Source of the DNA: Nitrosotalea devaniterrae
GTDB lineage: Archaea; Thermoproteota; Nitrososphaeria; Nitrososphaerales; Nitrosopumilaceae
Assembly: GCA_900065925.1 (NCBI GenBank)
Contig: LN890280.1
Coordinates: 1,046,451-1,110,450, forward strand
Direction: 5' to 3'
DNA length: 64,000 nt
Shown: positions 44,970 through 54,401 of the stretch, in pieces
How the letters are laid out: the number at the start of each line of letters is the position of its first letter
How positions within the stretch are numbered: the first letter of the stretch is position 1
The notes under the pieces: model-generated
The model's input: the letters and a program-made list of their open reading frames with translations, nothing else
What the model was told of the DNA's origin: nothing
Database searches by the model: none
Position numbers and translations under genes: made by a program

Positions 44970-45476
44970 TTATGTTGTTGTTTGTAATAGATTTTTTGAA
45001 AAGGCAAAGAGGCCAACAATCAAAAGAATCGACACTCCAAAGAGGGGCATTGCAAGCGGGCCAAACTCTGGAACTGTTGCAGTCATTGTTTTTGTTTGCG
45101 TGACAACAAACCCATTTATCTTTGAGCTTGCAATTATGCTAAAATCCCCAGATGTTGCAGTCGATGGAATCTTGAACTGTAATGCAAAGTTGCCATTTTG
45201 ATCAGACTGGACAGTCCTGATAAGTATCAGATTTCCTGTCGAGTCTTTTATTTGCAGCCCAACAAGTGCATTTGGCTGCCCTGACACAGTACCACTCAGT
45301 TGTACTATATCACCTGGAAGATATTGCTCCTTGTTAGTGGCAAGCATTATTGACTGGTCTGCCTCTTGGGCAAAAGAGTTCATGACACCAGGTGCCGCCA
45401 ACACCATGACTGTCAAGAGAGGCAAAAGTCTGGCGCCGTTTGTCCTATGAAAGGCCGACAAAATATGATAGTTCAT
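44970..45476 (-). CDS. PEFG-CTERM surface protein
   Basis: 168 residues from the ATG at 45476. A signal peptide ends near FAQ (residue 37). One beta-sandwich domain follows (about 45-130) with PGDIVQLSGTV. The C-terminus has PEFG (136-139), a hydrophobic helix (about 140-158) and the lysine-containing tail SKNLLQTTT, the sorting signal recognised by thaumarchaeal exosortase-family enzymes. The start overlaps the giant Ig-like gene by 32 bases; the frame is open upstream to 45581. A candidate substrate of the enzyme at 10209-11156. Confidence 0.88.
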   Translation of the reverse strand: MNYHILSAFHRTNGARLLPLLTVMVLAAPGVMNSFAQEADQSIMLATNKEQYLPGDIVQLSGTVSGQPNALVGLQIKDSTGNLILIRTVQSDQNGNFALQFKIPSTATSGDFSIIASSKINGFVVTQTKTMTATVPEFGPLAMPLFGVSILLIVGLFAFSKNLLQTTT

Positions 45477-48400
45477 TTGATTGTGATGTTCCTCCGTTGT
45501 TTGGCCAGCCAGTAAATACATTAGCATAGACGCTAGCAAGTCCTGTTCCAGACTGGGATGGAACATAGTATGGTAGAACAACTTCAGATTGCCCCGGGCT
45601 CAATGCATACTGGGCAGATGCAGTTCCAAGGCTGCTTATGTTAGAATCAAAGAGGTTTACGGTTATGAGAGACTGGGAGTTTACATTGGATTCTATTACC
45701 ACTTTGACATAGCCCATCTGTCCTCTTTGGATTAGTGATACAGGATTTCCTTGCTGGTCAGTTGCTTGCACTGATACGATGGATATTCCACTTGGTCCAG
45801 TAGAATTGTTTTCAATGTTTTGGACACATGTGTTGACTCCATTAACAACAGTAAGCTGTCCAGTGCTGTCAAAGCACGATTGTATTCTACTGTCTGCAAG
45901 ACCGTATTGAACATTTAATTCATTATTTAGGCTGACCATCTGCACATGATTTATTGTTGCATATTTGTTAAAAGTTGCAAGCGCCTGACCTAGGCTTCCA
46001 CCATTGCTTAGAACAGATTGCATTGCAGTGTTTGCAGTAGTTACTCTTTGTTTCATGAAATTAAATTCATCTTGGAATATTGGATGAGTTCGGTTATCAT
46101 CAACGGTTGTAAGAAAACTAGCATATGCCGCATTAGAGCTTGTAGATGCGCTTGCTTCTGCAAGTGTTGTCAGGTCTTGTTTTAGTTGACTTGCAGCAGC
46201 CTGTCGTTGCTGTAAGATTAACTGTTGGTCAAGTTTTGCAGCAGTTTCATTTCCTATTATGTTTGCCACTTGTTTTTTAGAGATTTCAATCTCTTGCAAG
46301 ATTTTCATTGCCATCGGATTATTCTGAAGATCAGGACCTGCCAATGTTGTAAATTGAGTAGGTCCTACACTTGTTGCATTTGCAGCAGCACTTGTCTTAT
46401 CAAGACTGTTAAGATCAACATTTACTATTCCTACAGAATTGTTGTTACTTGTAGTTCCGTTATCATATGCAAGTGCCAAAAGATGTGCTTGAGTTGGACT
46501 CATGAATACCATGGAATCATTTTGGATTGCAACTCCAAGTGTAATTTGGGCCTGGTTATTTGTCATTGCAGTTGATACAGTGCTTCCAACGCCTAGTCCG
46601 CTAGGTGAGTTTGTGCAGCTATGAGGGGAGGCAGGCACATATGATGCCGGAAGTGTGGAAACGTCCTGCAAGTCTGCTGCAAGACAAGACTCGGCAGTAA
46701 GCGGAGTTCCACCGTTGTTTGGCCAGTCAGAATACACATCAGTGAATACGTTTGCCAGTCCTACCTGCACATTAGACGGGATGAAAAATGACAATGTCAT
46801 AGTAGATGTTCCAGGATTTACAATTGATTTGACCGAAGTTGTTCCAAGGCTACTCTGGTTTGCATCAAAGAGGTTGAGTGTCAAAAGTGCAGGCATTTTT
46901 TCTCCTGAAGATATTGAGACCTTGACAAATCCGTTCTGGCCTTGTGGTAAAATCGATACTGGATTTCCTTGTTGGTTTGTAATTTGTACAGAATCAATTG
47001 TGACCCCGTGAGATTTTATCACATTAAACTCTGTTGAGTTTGTATAATTTTTCCCGTATACGATTGTATTTACAACATCTCGGTAAACGCCGGTTTGATA
47101 TGTATCAGGTATCTTGAATTGTAAAGTACCTGTACCATTTTCATCAGTTGTTATTGTTCTAGATACGATATTATCTCCGCTGGGATTTGAAACTCCAACT
47201 GCAATGCTTTGCATGCTCTGGCCTGGTAGATTAACAGACAGTGTAACTACATCGCCATATGCATAGTATGACTGATCAGATTTCAGTGAAATGAAAGTTG
47301 GAAGTACCAATATTTTTGACTGGACAACATTAGAACTTCCAGCATGCGAGTCATCTCCACTATATGTTGCAGTAATTGTCACAGGGTTAGTAGAGTCAGC
47401 AGGAGGAGTGTACGATATAGAACACATACTGGATGAAAGTACACAGTAGGCCTGAGCAAAAGAACCACCTGCATTTCCGTCACTCCAGGATACATTTCCA
47501 GCTACTGTTGCGGATAGGCTAGAAACATCAGATATGGTTGCAGTTAGTTGAACACTTGTTCCTTGAACTAGAGTAACAGGATTTGGAGTTACTGACGTTA
47601 CAGTCTGGTGTTGAAAATGTACTGTCACAACAGATGTACCCGTACTGCCAGAATGTGCACTGTTTCCCTCATATTCTGCAGTTATTGTGAGTGAATTTGG
47701 AGGATTATTAGATGGAGTGTACGATACAGAACAAGAAGCAGAGGACAAGTTGCAAAAAGATAGACTGAATGTACCTCCAGCACCACCGTCACTCCATGAT
47801 ACCATACCATCAGGGATTGTTGGTAGGCTGGACGTATCTGTGACTGATGCAGTAAATTGCGTTCCAGTTCCTTGGTTTATTGTTACAGTGTTTGGTGCAA
47901 CGGTTGTAGTGGTACTAGCCAGATGAGATATTGCCAAAGTGAATTGACCCGAGTTTGCATTATGAATCAAGTCACCGGCATAGTTGGCAGTTATAGTTAT
48001 GCTACCAGAATAATTTGTAGGCGACGTGTATGATACCGCACATGCTGCAGATGACAACACACAGGAGGCTTGGCGGAATGTGCCCCCCATGTTGTTATCA
48101 TTCCAAGATACAATGCCAGACGGGGTAACAGGAGAACTTGAACTGTCTGCAATTGTTGCAGTAAGCTGGACTTGAGTTCCAGGAGATATGGTTTCAGAGC
48201 TTGATGTCATAGTTTCAGTAACTGGGTGTAATGTAGTGACTTTGATAGTTGAAATGCTAGAGCTCGCAGAATGAGTTCCATCACCTGCATAGTTTGCAGT
48301 TATTGTAATATCTTTTACAAAATTAATTGGTGGAGTGTATGATACGATGCAACTACCAGATAGCAATGCACACATGGTAGAGCTAAACGCACCTCCCATA

Positions 48401-48858
48401 CTTCCATCACCCCACGATATAGTACCAGTAGGGATACTTGGTAAGCTTGAGGTATCAGTTATTTTTACAGAAAATGATATCGATGATCCGGGTTGCACAG
48501 TTGCAAGATTTGGAGTGATTACACTTGACGTAGGATCAATTGTAACAACAGTTACGGTGTTATTGATGGGGGTAGGTGTTGAGGTTTTACTTGAATTTGT
48601 ATTTGTGTTTGATTGTAAAGTAGAAGTGGTGGAGGAGTTAGTCCCAGATGTGGACACATTAGAGCTAGAAGCCGTGTTCGAAGAAGACGTATTTGACGAG
48701 TTGCTGCTAGATACGCTACCTGAAGATCCTTGTGAGACAGTAGAATTTGTCACCGCAGGCACGGTAGATGTTGAATTTCCAGAATCAGTGGAAAAGGCAT
48801 ACTGTGGAAAAACTAGCATTGCCACAAGCGAAATGATGAGTAGAGCCTTCAGATCCAT
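45445..48858 (-). CDS. Giant secreted Ig-like repeat protein
   Basis: 1137 residues: signal peptide (about 1-23), a Ser/Thr/Asn-rich glycosylation-prone stretch (24-100), then four Ig-like repeats of about 100 residues (starting near 105, 210, 310 and 415). Each has a conserved C-x6-C pair and the YAGDGTHSA-type end. A second repeat family of about 110 residues occurs near 625 and at the C-terminus (from about 1030), each with NQQGNP or DQQGNP and WPNNGGT. A helical, Gln/Ala-rich segment (about 850-930) lies between. No membrane anchor at the C-terminus. Probably cell-surface or matrix adhesin. It ends inside the PEFG-CTERM gene. Confidence 0.88.
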   Translation of the reverse strand: MDLKALLIISLVAMLVFPQYAFSTDSGNSTSTVPAVTNSTVSQGSSGSVSSSNSSNTSSSNTASSSNVSTSGTNSSTTSTLQSNTNTNSSKTSTPTPINNTVTVVTIDPTSSVITPNLATVQPGSSISFSVKITDTSSLPSIPTGTISWGDGSMGGAFSSTMCALLSGSCIVSYTPPINFVKDITITANYAGDGTHSASSSISTIKVTTLHPVTETMTSSSETISPGTQVQLTATIADSSSSPVTPSGIVSWNDNNMGGTFRQASCVLSSAACAVSYTSPTNYSGSITITANYAGDLIHNANSGQFTLAISHLASTTTTVAPNTVTINQGTGTQFTASVTDTSSLPTIPDGMVSWSDGGAGGTFSLSFCNLSSASCSVSYTPSNNPPNSLTITAEYEGNSAHSGSTGTSVVTVHFQHQTVTSVTPNPVTLVQGTSVQLTATISDVSSLSATVAGNVSWSDGNAGGSFAQAYCVLSSSMCSISYTPPADSTNPVTITATYSGDDSHAGSSNVVQSKILVLPTFISLKSDQSYYAYGDVVTLSVNLPGQSMQSIAVGVSNPSGDNIVSRTITTDENGTGTLQFKIPDTYQTGVYRDVVNTIVYGKNYTNSTEFNVIKSHGVTIDSVQITNQQGNPVSILPQGQNGFVKVSISSGEKMPALLTLNLFDANQSSLGTTSVKSIVNPGTSTMTLSFFIPSNVQVGLANVFTDVYSDWPNNGGTPLTAESCLAADLQDVSTLPASYVPASPHSCTNSPSGLGVGSTVSTAMTNNQAQITLGVAIQNDSMVFMSPTQAHLLALAYDNGTTSNNNSVGIVNVDLNSLDKTSAAANATSVGPTQFTTLAGPDLQNNPMAMKILQEIEISKKQVANIIGNETAAKLDQQLILQQRQAAASQLKQDLTTLAEASASTSSNAAYASFLTTVDDNRTHPIFQDEFNFMKQRVTTANTAMQSVLSNGGSLGQALATFNKYATINHVQMVSLNNELNVQYGLADSRIQSCFDSTGQLTVVNGVNTCVQNIENNSTGPSGISIVSVQATDQQGNPVSLIQRGQMGYVKVVIESNVNSQSLITVNLFDSNISSLGTASAQYALSPGQSEVVLPYYVPSQSGTGLASVYANVFTGWPNNGGTSQSNELSYFVGLS

Positions 48859-48900
48859 TTTGCTTTACATCCCCAATTCATAAAATAAAGAATTGTTACA

Positions 48901-48918
48901 CATTGTTCAGGAACAATG
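48901..48918. promoter_or_regulatory. 18-base palindrome upstream of the giant surface-protein gene
   Basis: CATTGTTCAGGAACAATG: 8-base arms CATTGTTC/GAACAATG around AG. It is 43 bases before the ATG at 48858 and could be a regulator-binding operator; the palindrome does not sit in a coding sequence. Confidence 0.45.
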
Positions 48919-49075
48919 TTACTGATGACAAGACTAGGTATCATAAACATCACAAGATGAGAGGATTTCATGCCCGTGAGGTGTACGGTACCATGCTCGT
49001 TTAAAAGATTGACGCATCTTTTCTTCTAATCAGTAAAATATGCAGAAAGTGTAACCAGAAAATACAGATCTAGTA

Positions 49076-50536
49076 TCATTTTATTTTTACTTCAACGTGT
49101 GTCCCATCTAGATTCATCTTGATGTTCGAATATGGGTATGAAGATATGTCATACTTTGAAAGATCTTCATCAAATGTAGTTATTGTTTTAGAGTCATTGT
49201 ACAATTCTTGCAATTTCTTGCCACGGTTTAGATCTATTAGAAAATGTGGATCGACCACAAGAAGTATTTTTCCAGTATGGATTTGATTATACAATATGAA
49301 AGAATAATCATTGGGCACGTTTTCTTTGTGGAATACATAGTGCAAAATCCACGCATACGCAGGACTAGCAAGTATCGTAGTATCATTACCAGATACATTT
49401 TGCAAGACAAACGATTCTGTCTGGAACTGGGTGCTTGTCACATTGACACTGATAACCAGTAGTGTACCTACAAGCCCAAAGACTGCGATTCCCAGAATTA
49501 TTCCAAGTGGTAAAATTTTGTTCTTCTTTTTGATATGCTCTAGAAGATTTACAATAAACATTGACGCAGATATACAAAATACTGGAAGTATTGGAATCCA
49601 GTAAAAGTATTGGTTGTATCCAATCAAGAGTAAAAATATTACAAAGGGCATAAACCAAAACAAGACAAAATAGTCTTTTCGTACAATTGCAAAAATTGTA
49701 CCAGTGATTCCAAGAATAAACAATAATGGATCAAGCTTGAAAAAAACTAGCGATATGTACGGCAAGCCAAAACTTGGCCGCTGTGTCTGCCCAATGACAT
49801 CTTTTATCCAAATATCAAATTGGTGTGCCTCTACGGCCTGAAGTGGCCACATCAGAGGAATCAAGACCACGGGAAGCATCAAGAGCAAAAGCATTTTCGC
49901 ATTTTTTCCAGTGTTAAAGTACACCAGACCTGCAACCAATGGAATCATTGTAAAAACTGGAATTTTTGTAAATATCGCAATACCTAGACAAAGTCCAGAC
50001 AAAAGCACCATGAGGTATTTATTTTTAGCATCCTTTGTTTTGAGAGCAAGCAGTATAGACGATAAGAGAAATGGTAACAGTATAGAATCTAGCAGTATTC
50101 TTCTCATCACCCATGTGAATGGCATGACTGCAAACAAAAGAGATGATGCCAGTGCAATCTTTTTCCCATATTTTGCATCAGCAATCAAGTAGACAAGAAG
50201 CGTATCAACTACTGCAAGTAACCCCATGATTATTCGCGGTACAAGATAAAGTGATGCAATAGAATCAGGATCCGTTGTAGGATGCAATGAATTTGGAAAT
50301 CCAACCAGTCCCAGAGATGCAGCAAGAAAGATTTGCCCAAAAAAAGGATGGTCATGAAAATACCTGTCTTGCACACCAAGACCACTCAACACATGCATTG
50401 CCCGTTCCATGTACACTCCCTCATCGTAGAAAATATCCGGAAATCCTACAGCATTCCACAGATGAGTAAATCCAGATATGGCAAGAATCACTCCAAGAAT
50501 GTAAATTGTTTTAACATGTGAAAGTATCCTAGTCAA
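49076..50536 (-). CDS. GT39/PMT-type membrane glycosyltransferase
   Basis: 486 residues, about ten membrane helices. The loop FYDEGVYMERA (near 36-46) holds the acidic residues of the GT39/ArnT/Dol-P-Man superfamily, and VMRRILLDSILLP is a second conserved region. Transfers sugar from a lipid phosphate donor to proteins or lipids on the outer face of the membrane. TTG start. A closely similar gene begins at 63727 on the other strand. Adjacent to surface-protein genes, which it may glycosylate. Confidence 0.85.
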   Translation of the reverse strand: MTRILSHVKTIYILGVILAISGFTHLWNAVGFPDIFYDEGVYMERAMHVLSGLGVQDRYFHDHPFFGQIFLAASLGLVGFPNSLHPTTDPDSIASLYLVPRIIMGLLAVVDTLLVYLIADAKYGKKIALASSLLFAVMPFTWVMRRILLDSILLPFLLSSILLALKTKDAKNKYLMVLLSGLCLGIAIFTKIPVFTMIPLVAGLVYFNTGKNAKMLLLLMLPVVLIPLMWPLQAVEAHQFDIWIKDVIGQTQRPSFGLPYISLVFFKLDPLLFILGITGTIFAIVRKDYFVLFWFMPFVIFLLLIGYNQYFYWIPILPVFCISASMFIVNLLEHIKKKNKILPLGIILGIAVFGLVGTLLVISVNVTSTQFQTESFVLQNVSGNDTTILASPAYAWILHYVFHKENVPNDYSFILYNQIHTGKILLVVDPHFLIDLNRGKKLQELYNDSKTITTFDEDLSKYDISSYPYSNIKMNLDGTHVEVKIK

Positions 50537-50542
50537 AATAAT

Positions 50543-50967
50543 CTATTTCCAGTGATTCGTGTGTTCTAAAAAGACTTGTCCATACTGCTGTGCAATACTT
50601 GATTCTGTTTCCCAGGATACACTGCCTTTTTTCAGCAAGACACTTACTTGATAAAAATAATTTTCTAGATCAGGAGGACTAATTATCAAACCTCTCCACC
50701 GCTTGCACCTGTTGTAAATTTATGAGGAGTATCTTTTGGAACAATAACTACATCACCAGGCACTGCATTGATTGATTCATTTCTGAGTATGAAATTATAA
50801 TTGCCTTTGATAACATAGAAACACTCGTTGCCCCTAGTATGCAGATGTAATGAAGGGCCTACGTTTGGAGGATGTATCGCATAAAGTATCGTATAAGCAC
50901 CGCCAGTTTCAGCAGTCAGCGACTTGATTGTCATCAAGGAGCCATGAAAGTCAAATGTTCTATCCAT
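50543..50967 (-). pseudogene. Cupin-domain gene disrupted by a one-base frameshift
   Basis: An intact N-terminal frame (50686-50967, 93 residues) has the cupin motifs HLHTRGNECFYVIKG and PGDVVIVPKDTPHK and ends with GGEV-stop at a run of three T. Reading on in another frame, without pause, gives LIISPPDLENYFYQVS..., the standard C-terminal extension of such cupins, to a stop at 50543. One more T at the run would fuse both parts into about 141 residues. It is therefore a recent pseudogene, a sequencing error or programmed slippage; which cannot be told here. Confidence 0.72.
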
Positions 50968-51176
50968 GACAGATTAAGATTTTAGATAACTCGTACGATA
51001 TAAAAAAGAGATGACCTGGAATCGTTGTCTACAATAGATCCATAAAGAACATGTTGGAAATCACATTAGATTCTTAGTAATATCAAAACTAGTTTTTCAT
51101 ACAAGTATCACACGTTACACCGTAGTTTGTGTCTAGTAAGGCTCATTAACGGTGAATTTTATCGATTGACTAGAAC

Positions 51177-51635
51177 ATGAGTCGCTTGAGATATTGGAAA
51201 CTCACAGTAGAAGATGTCAGAAAGGCTGTGTATGATCCAAAAAAAGTATTGATTTGGGAGATAAAATGTCCAAAGGACGATCAGGGTGCAGTCTTTGGAG
51301 TATACTCGTATAGAAATGGAACCCCGTGGGATTATGATTTAATCAAAGGTATCGTATTTTATCACAACATGATAGAAAAGGAAGAGATAGACAGACTAAC
51401 CAAATTCCTCAAGGATAAATTTGGTGGAGAGCCTGCAGAAAAGAGTTCAAGAATATTCCTAAAAGGCTCACGTGAGATTTACGATCCAAAAGAGATTGCA
51501 GATCTTGCAGTCCAGCTAGGCGACAATTTTGAGGTAAGTACAGAACTTACAATAGAGCTTGAGAACTTTAGTGTTCCAGAACAAGAACAGAGTAACTTGC
51601 CAGCAGGTAAGATACTTCCAATTCCAGGACTATAG
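51177..51635 (+). CDS. Hypothetical protein
   Basis: 152 residues, soluble, with a compact alpha/beta domain and a tail rich in Pro and Gln. No metal or catalytic motif. 57 bases before tatC and in the same direction. It may be a conserved thaumarchaeal protein, but I recognise no family. Confidence 0.7.
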   Translation: MSRLRYWKLTVEDVRKAVYDPKKVLIWEIKCPKDDQGAVFGVYSYRNGTPWDYDLIKGIVFYHNMIEKEEIDRLTKFLKDKFGGEPAEKSSRIFLKGSREIYDPKEIADLAVQLGDNFEVSTELTIELENFSVPEQEQSNLPAGKILPIPGL

Positions 51636-51691
51636 TTACTAGCAATAGAAAAAATACTATTAATACGGATCAACCTGTTTTATAATCTGCA

Positions 51692-52489
51692 ATGGATAAA
51701 CCACTAACCATTAGCCAGCATCTGGAAGACTTGCGAAAAAGAGTATTCAGATCAGTCCTTGCAATAGCAGCATTCTCGTTTTTCATTTTGAGTTTTCATC
51801 TAACTCCGTTTATGTATAATAGCATCAAGTTGTATTATCCAACATTTAGTCCGTTTGACAACATGGCAGCCCAAGTGACTGTATCAATGAAACATCATTT
51901 GTTGCCATCAACGGTACAGTTAATCCAGACAGCTCCAGGTCAGGCATTTTTCTCCCAGTTTTATATTGCAATACTTTTGGGCATGGTATTTGCAATGCCA
52001 ATCATAGTAAAAGAGTTTGTAGGATTTTTGGCACCAGCATTGCACAGAAAAGAGATCCAGATAATTAGAAACATAACAATTCCGGCAATCATTCTTTTTG
52101 CAATAGGCGGTTTGTTTTCATATCTTTTTGTTACGCCATACATCCTAGAATTTCTTTACAAGTATGGCCAGTCTGCAGATTTGCTTACATTTCTAAACAT
52201 AATGGATTTTATCACATTTGTACTCCAGTTTGTTCTTGCATTTGGAGTATCGTTCCAGTTACCGCTGATAATGTATGCATTGACTGCATCAGGATTAATT
52301 GATCCAAAATTCTGGAGAAACAATATACGGTATGCAATAATTGCAATGGTAATACTTGGTGCAGCGATAACCCCCGATGGGAGTGGAGTTACCATGTGGT
52401 TTGTCGCAGGCCCAATGATTGTATTGTATCTAATAGGCATGGCAATATCAGAAAAACAGGCAAAAAATATTGCAACACTTAAATCTTGA
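51692..52489 (+). CDS. tatC: Sec-independent translocase TatC
   Basis: 265 residues, six membrane helices, starting with the typical cytoplasmic SQHLEDLRKRVFRS (near residues 8-21), which binds twin-arginine signal peptides. Later FGVSFQLPLIMYALTASG is also family-specific. Forms the receptor of the Tat pathway for folded proteins. tatA follows by 21 bases. Confidence 0.97.
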   Translation: MDKPLTISQHLEDLRKRVFRSVLAIAAFSFFILSFHLTPFMYNSIKLYYPTFSPFDNMAAQVTVSMKHHLLPSTVQLIQTAPGQAFFSQFYIAILLGMVFAMPIIVKEFVGFLAPALHRKEIQIIRNITIPAIILFAIGGLFSYLFVTPYILEFLYKYGQSADLLTFLNIMDFITFVLQFVLAFGVSFQLPLIMYALTASGLIDPKFWRNNIRYAIIAMVILGAAITPDGSGVTMWFVAGPMIVLYLIGMAISEKQAKNIATLKS

Positions 52490-52510
52490 TCTGCCGCATT
52501 TAAGCCACTA

Positions 52511-52687
52511 ATGGCATACGAGAATGTAATAATTGCTGTAGTGGTCATCGGGGTTTTAATCTTCGGTGCAAAAAAGATCCCTGAACTTGCACGAACTTTT
52601 GGAAAAGCAAAAGGCGAGTTTGAGAAAGGCAGGATTGAATCAGAAAAAGAGCTCAAGGACTTTAAAGATAAAGAAGATCTCAAGTAA
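52511..52687 (+). CDS. tatA: TatA-type pore subunit
   Basis: 58 residues: an N-terminal membrane helix (ENVIIAVVVIGVLIFG), the hinge GAKKIPELARTFGKAKGEFE and an acidic/basic amphipathic tail. This is the short TatA/E form. With TatC it gives a minimal Tat system; a separate TatB is not seen and usually absent in archaea. Confidence 0.93.
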   Translation: MAYENVIIAVVVIGVLIFGAKKIPELARTFGKAKGEFEKGRIESEKELKDFKDKEDLK

Positions 52688-52807
52688 TTTTTAATATTTC
52701 AATCCCCCGCTAGTTTTCAAATCATCAACATTATTCCCGTAGATAGTTTAGCAAAAGTCAGGTTTACTTTAGATAACGCTTTTTTACCCAAGTAAAATAG
52801 ATACGGC

Positions 52808-53899
52808 GTGATTAAAAAGTCTGAAATTTTAGACATTGTAAGCAAGTATTCAGAGCCCACCATTGGCACACTTGGAAGTCACTCGGCCCTTGAGATAATG
52901 GACGGGGCAAAAGATGAAAATTTCAAGACAGTTGTGGTTTGTCAAAGGGGTAGAGAGATTCCTTACAAGAGATTTGCAAGACTGGCAGATGATATCATCA
53001 TAGTAAAAAAATTCCAAGACATGTTATCTCCCAAGATTCAAGCAAGACTAAGAGATTCTAGTGTAATCGTTGTCCCACACAGAGCACTAACGGCATATCT
53101 TGGATACGAAGGTGTTGAAAACAAGTTCAAGGTACCACTATTTGGAAACAGGGCGTTGTTTCAGGCAGAGGAGCGAGCCAACAAGAAAAACCAATACTAT
53201 TTGTTGCAAAAAGCAAAGATACGATTTCCAAGACTATTCAAAAATCCAAAAGACATTGACAGACCAGTAATAGTAAAAGTCCAAGAAAAAAAGCGTAAAC
53301 TAGAGCGCGCATTTTTCAACGTATCATCATATGCAGAATACAAAGACAAGACAGAGACAAAAATCAGACAAGGCTTAATTTCAAGAGATGCACTCAAGAC
53401 TGCAAGTATCGAAGAGTTTGTCATAGGAACTTATTTTAATTTTAATTATTTCCATACACCAATATCAAAAGAGGTAGATTTTCTTGGAATAGAAAGAAGA
53501 CTACAGACAAATCTGCACGACTTTGTTTCATTGCCTGCAAAACAACAACTTGAGACAAACATTGAATTACAAAATATCGAAGTGGGTCACACACCTGCAA
53601 GCATCAGGGAGTCATTACTTGAAAAAGTCATTGATATCGGAGACAAGTTTGTCAATGCGGTGAAAAAAGAATATGCACCAGGAATCATTGGACCATTTTC
53701 TCTGCAGAGTGTCATAACACGTGAACTTGATATCGTAGTATACGATGTATCACTTAGAGTGCCAGGAAATCCAATTCTTGCAACAACCAGCCCATATACA
53801 AAATACAAATATGGAGAAATTTTTGGAGTAGGACGCAGAATTGCAATGGAACTAAGAATTGCCCAACAAGAAGGAAAACTAGATCAGGTATTGACCTAG
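52808..53899 (+). CDS. purP: AICAR formate ligase PurP
   Basis: 363 residues. Archaeal ATP-grasp enzyme that makes FAICAR from AICAR and formate in purine synthesis. The opening GTLGSHSALEIMDGAK, RALFQAEERANK and GPFSLQSVI are typical. GTG start. The convergent nuclease gene overlaps its 3' end by 4 bases. Confidence 0.95.
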   Translation: MIKKSEILDIVSKYSEPTIGTLGSHSALEIMDGAKDENFKTVVVCQRGREIPYKRFARLADDIIIVKKFQDMLSPKIQARLRDSSVIVVPHRALTAYLGYEGVENKFKVPLFGNRALFQAEERANKKNQYYLLQKAKIRFPRLFKNPKDIDRPVIVKVQEKKRKLERAFFNVSSYAEYKDKTETKIRQGLISRDALKTASIEEFVIGTYFNFNYFHTPISKEVDFLGIERRLQTNLHDFVSLPAKQQLETNIELQNIEVGHTPASIRESLLEKVIDIGDKFVNAVKKEYAPGIIGPFSLQSVITRELDIVVYDVSLRVPGNPILATTSPYTKYKYGEIFGVGRRIAMELRIAQQEGKLDQVLT

Positions 53900-54321
53900 G
53901 CTTCCATTTTCTCTTTTAGTAGGTTTTTCCTAACCAAGATTGGAATATTGTAAAATGTTGCAAGTGCTATTGCGTCAGATGCCCTATAGTTACGCATCAC
54001 AAGATCATGCTTGCCAGTAAAGTAAACATTGGCACGCAAGACGCTCCCGCTTTCGTATACCTTGATTTTTACAAGGACAAGCTCGTTGAGCTCTGCAATC
54101 TCTTCTACCATGTTGTATATGGTAGGAATTGCACCTCGCTGGCCCTCAGTAAAGTTTGTGATATGCCTTGCAACCTCGCCTGAAAATGCACGCATGTGAA
54201 ATTCTTTACCGTCGCCTGATCTTAATATCAAAAGCCCCTCAACGCCATAGGGGTCAACAAAACCCACATAGGTTATCTTGGTCTCAGCATAGTCAGAATC
54301 TTGGGGCTCATCAATCTTCAT
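53896..54321 (-). CDS. Bifunctional nuclease-family protein (DUF151)
   Basis: 141 residues, single DUF151 domain with VMRNYRASDAIALA and NIPILV at the C-terminal end. Plant and bacterial relatives bear RNase/DNase activity and a link to stress; the archaeal role is unknown. Convergent with purP. Confidence 0.87.
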   Translation of the reverse strand: MKIDEPQDSDYAETKITYVGFVDPYGVEGLLILRSGDGKEFHMRAFSGEVARHITNFTEGQRGAIPTIYNMVEEIAELNELVLVKIKVYESGSVLRANVYFTGKHDLVMRNYRASDAIALATFYNIPILVRKNLLKEKMEA

Positions 54322-54401
54322 GATTAAAACAAATATGAGGTTTCATCAAGATAAACACTTTGGAGAAAATCTGAGATAGAATTTAATGTCAGAGTAAAGA
54401 C

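Noticed and set aside
45445-48858. Periodic repeat that could be read as a CRISPR-like array
   Set aside because: The 300-base period is in-frame protein repetition (Ig-like domains), not short direct repeats with spacers.
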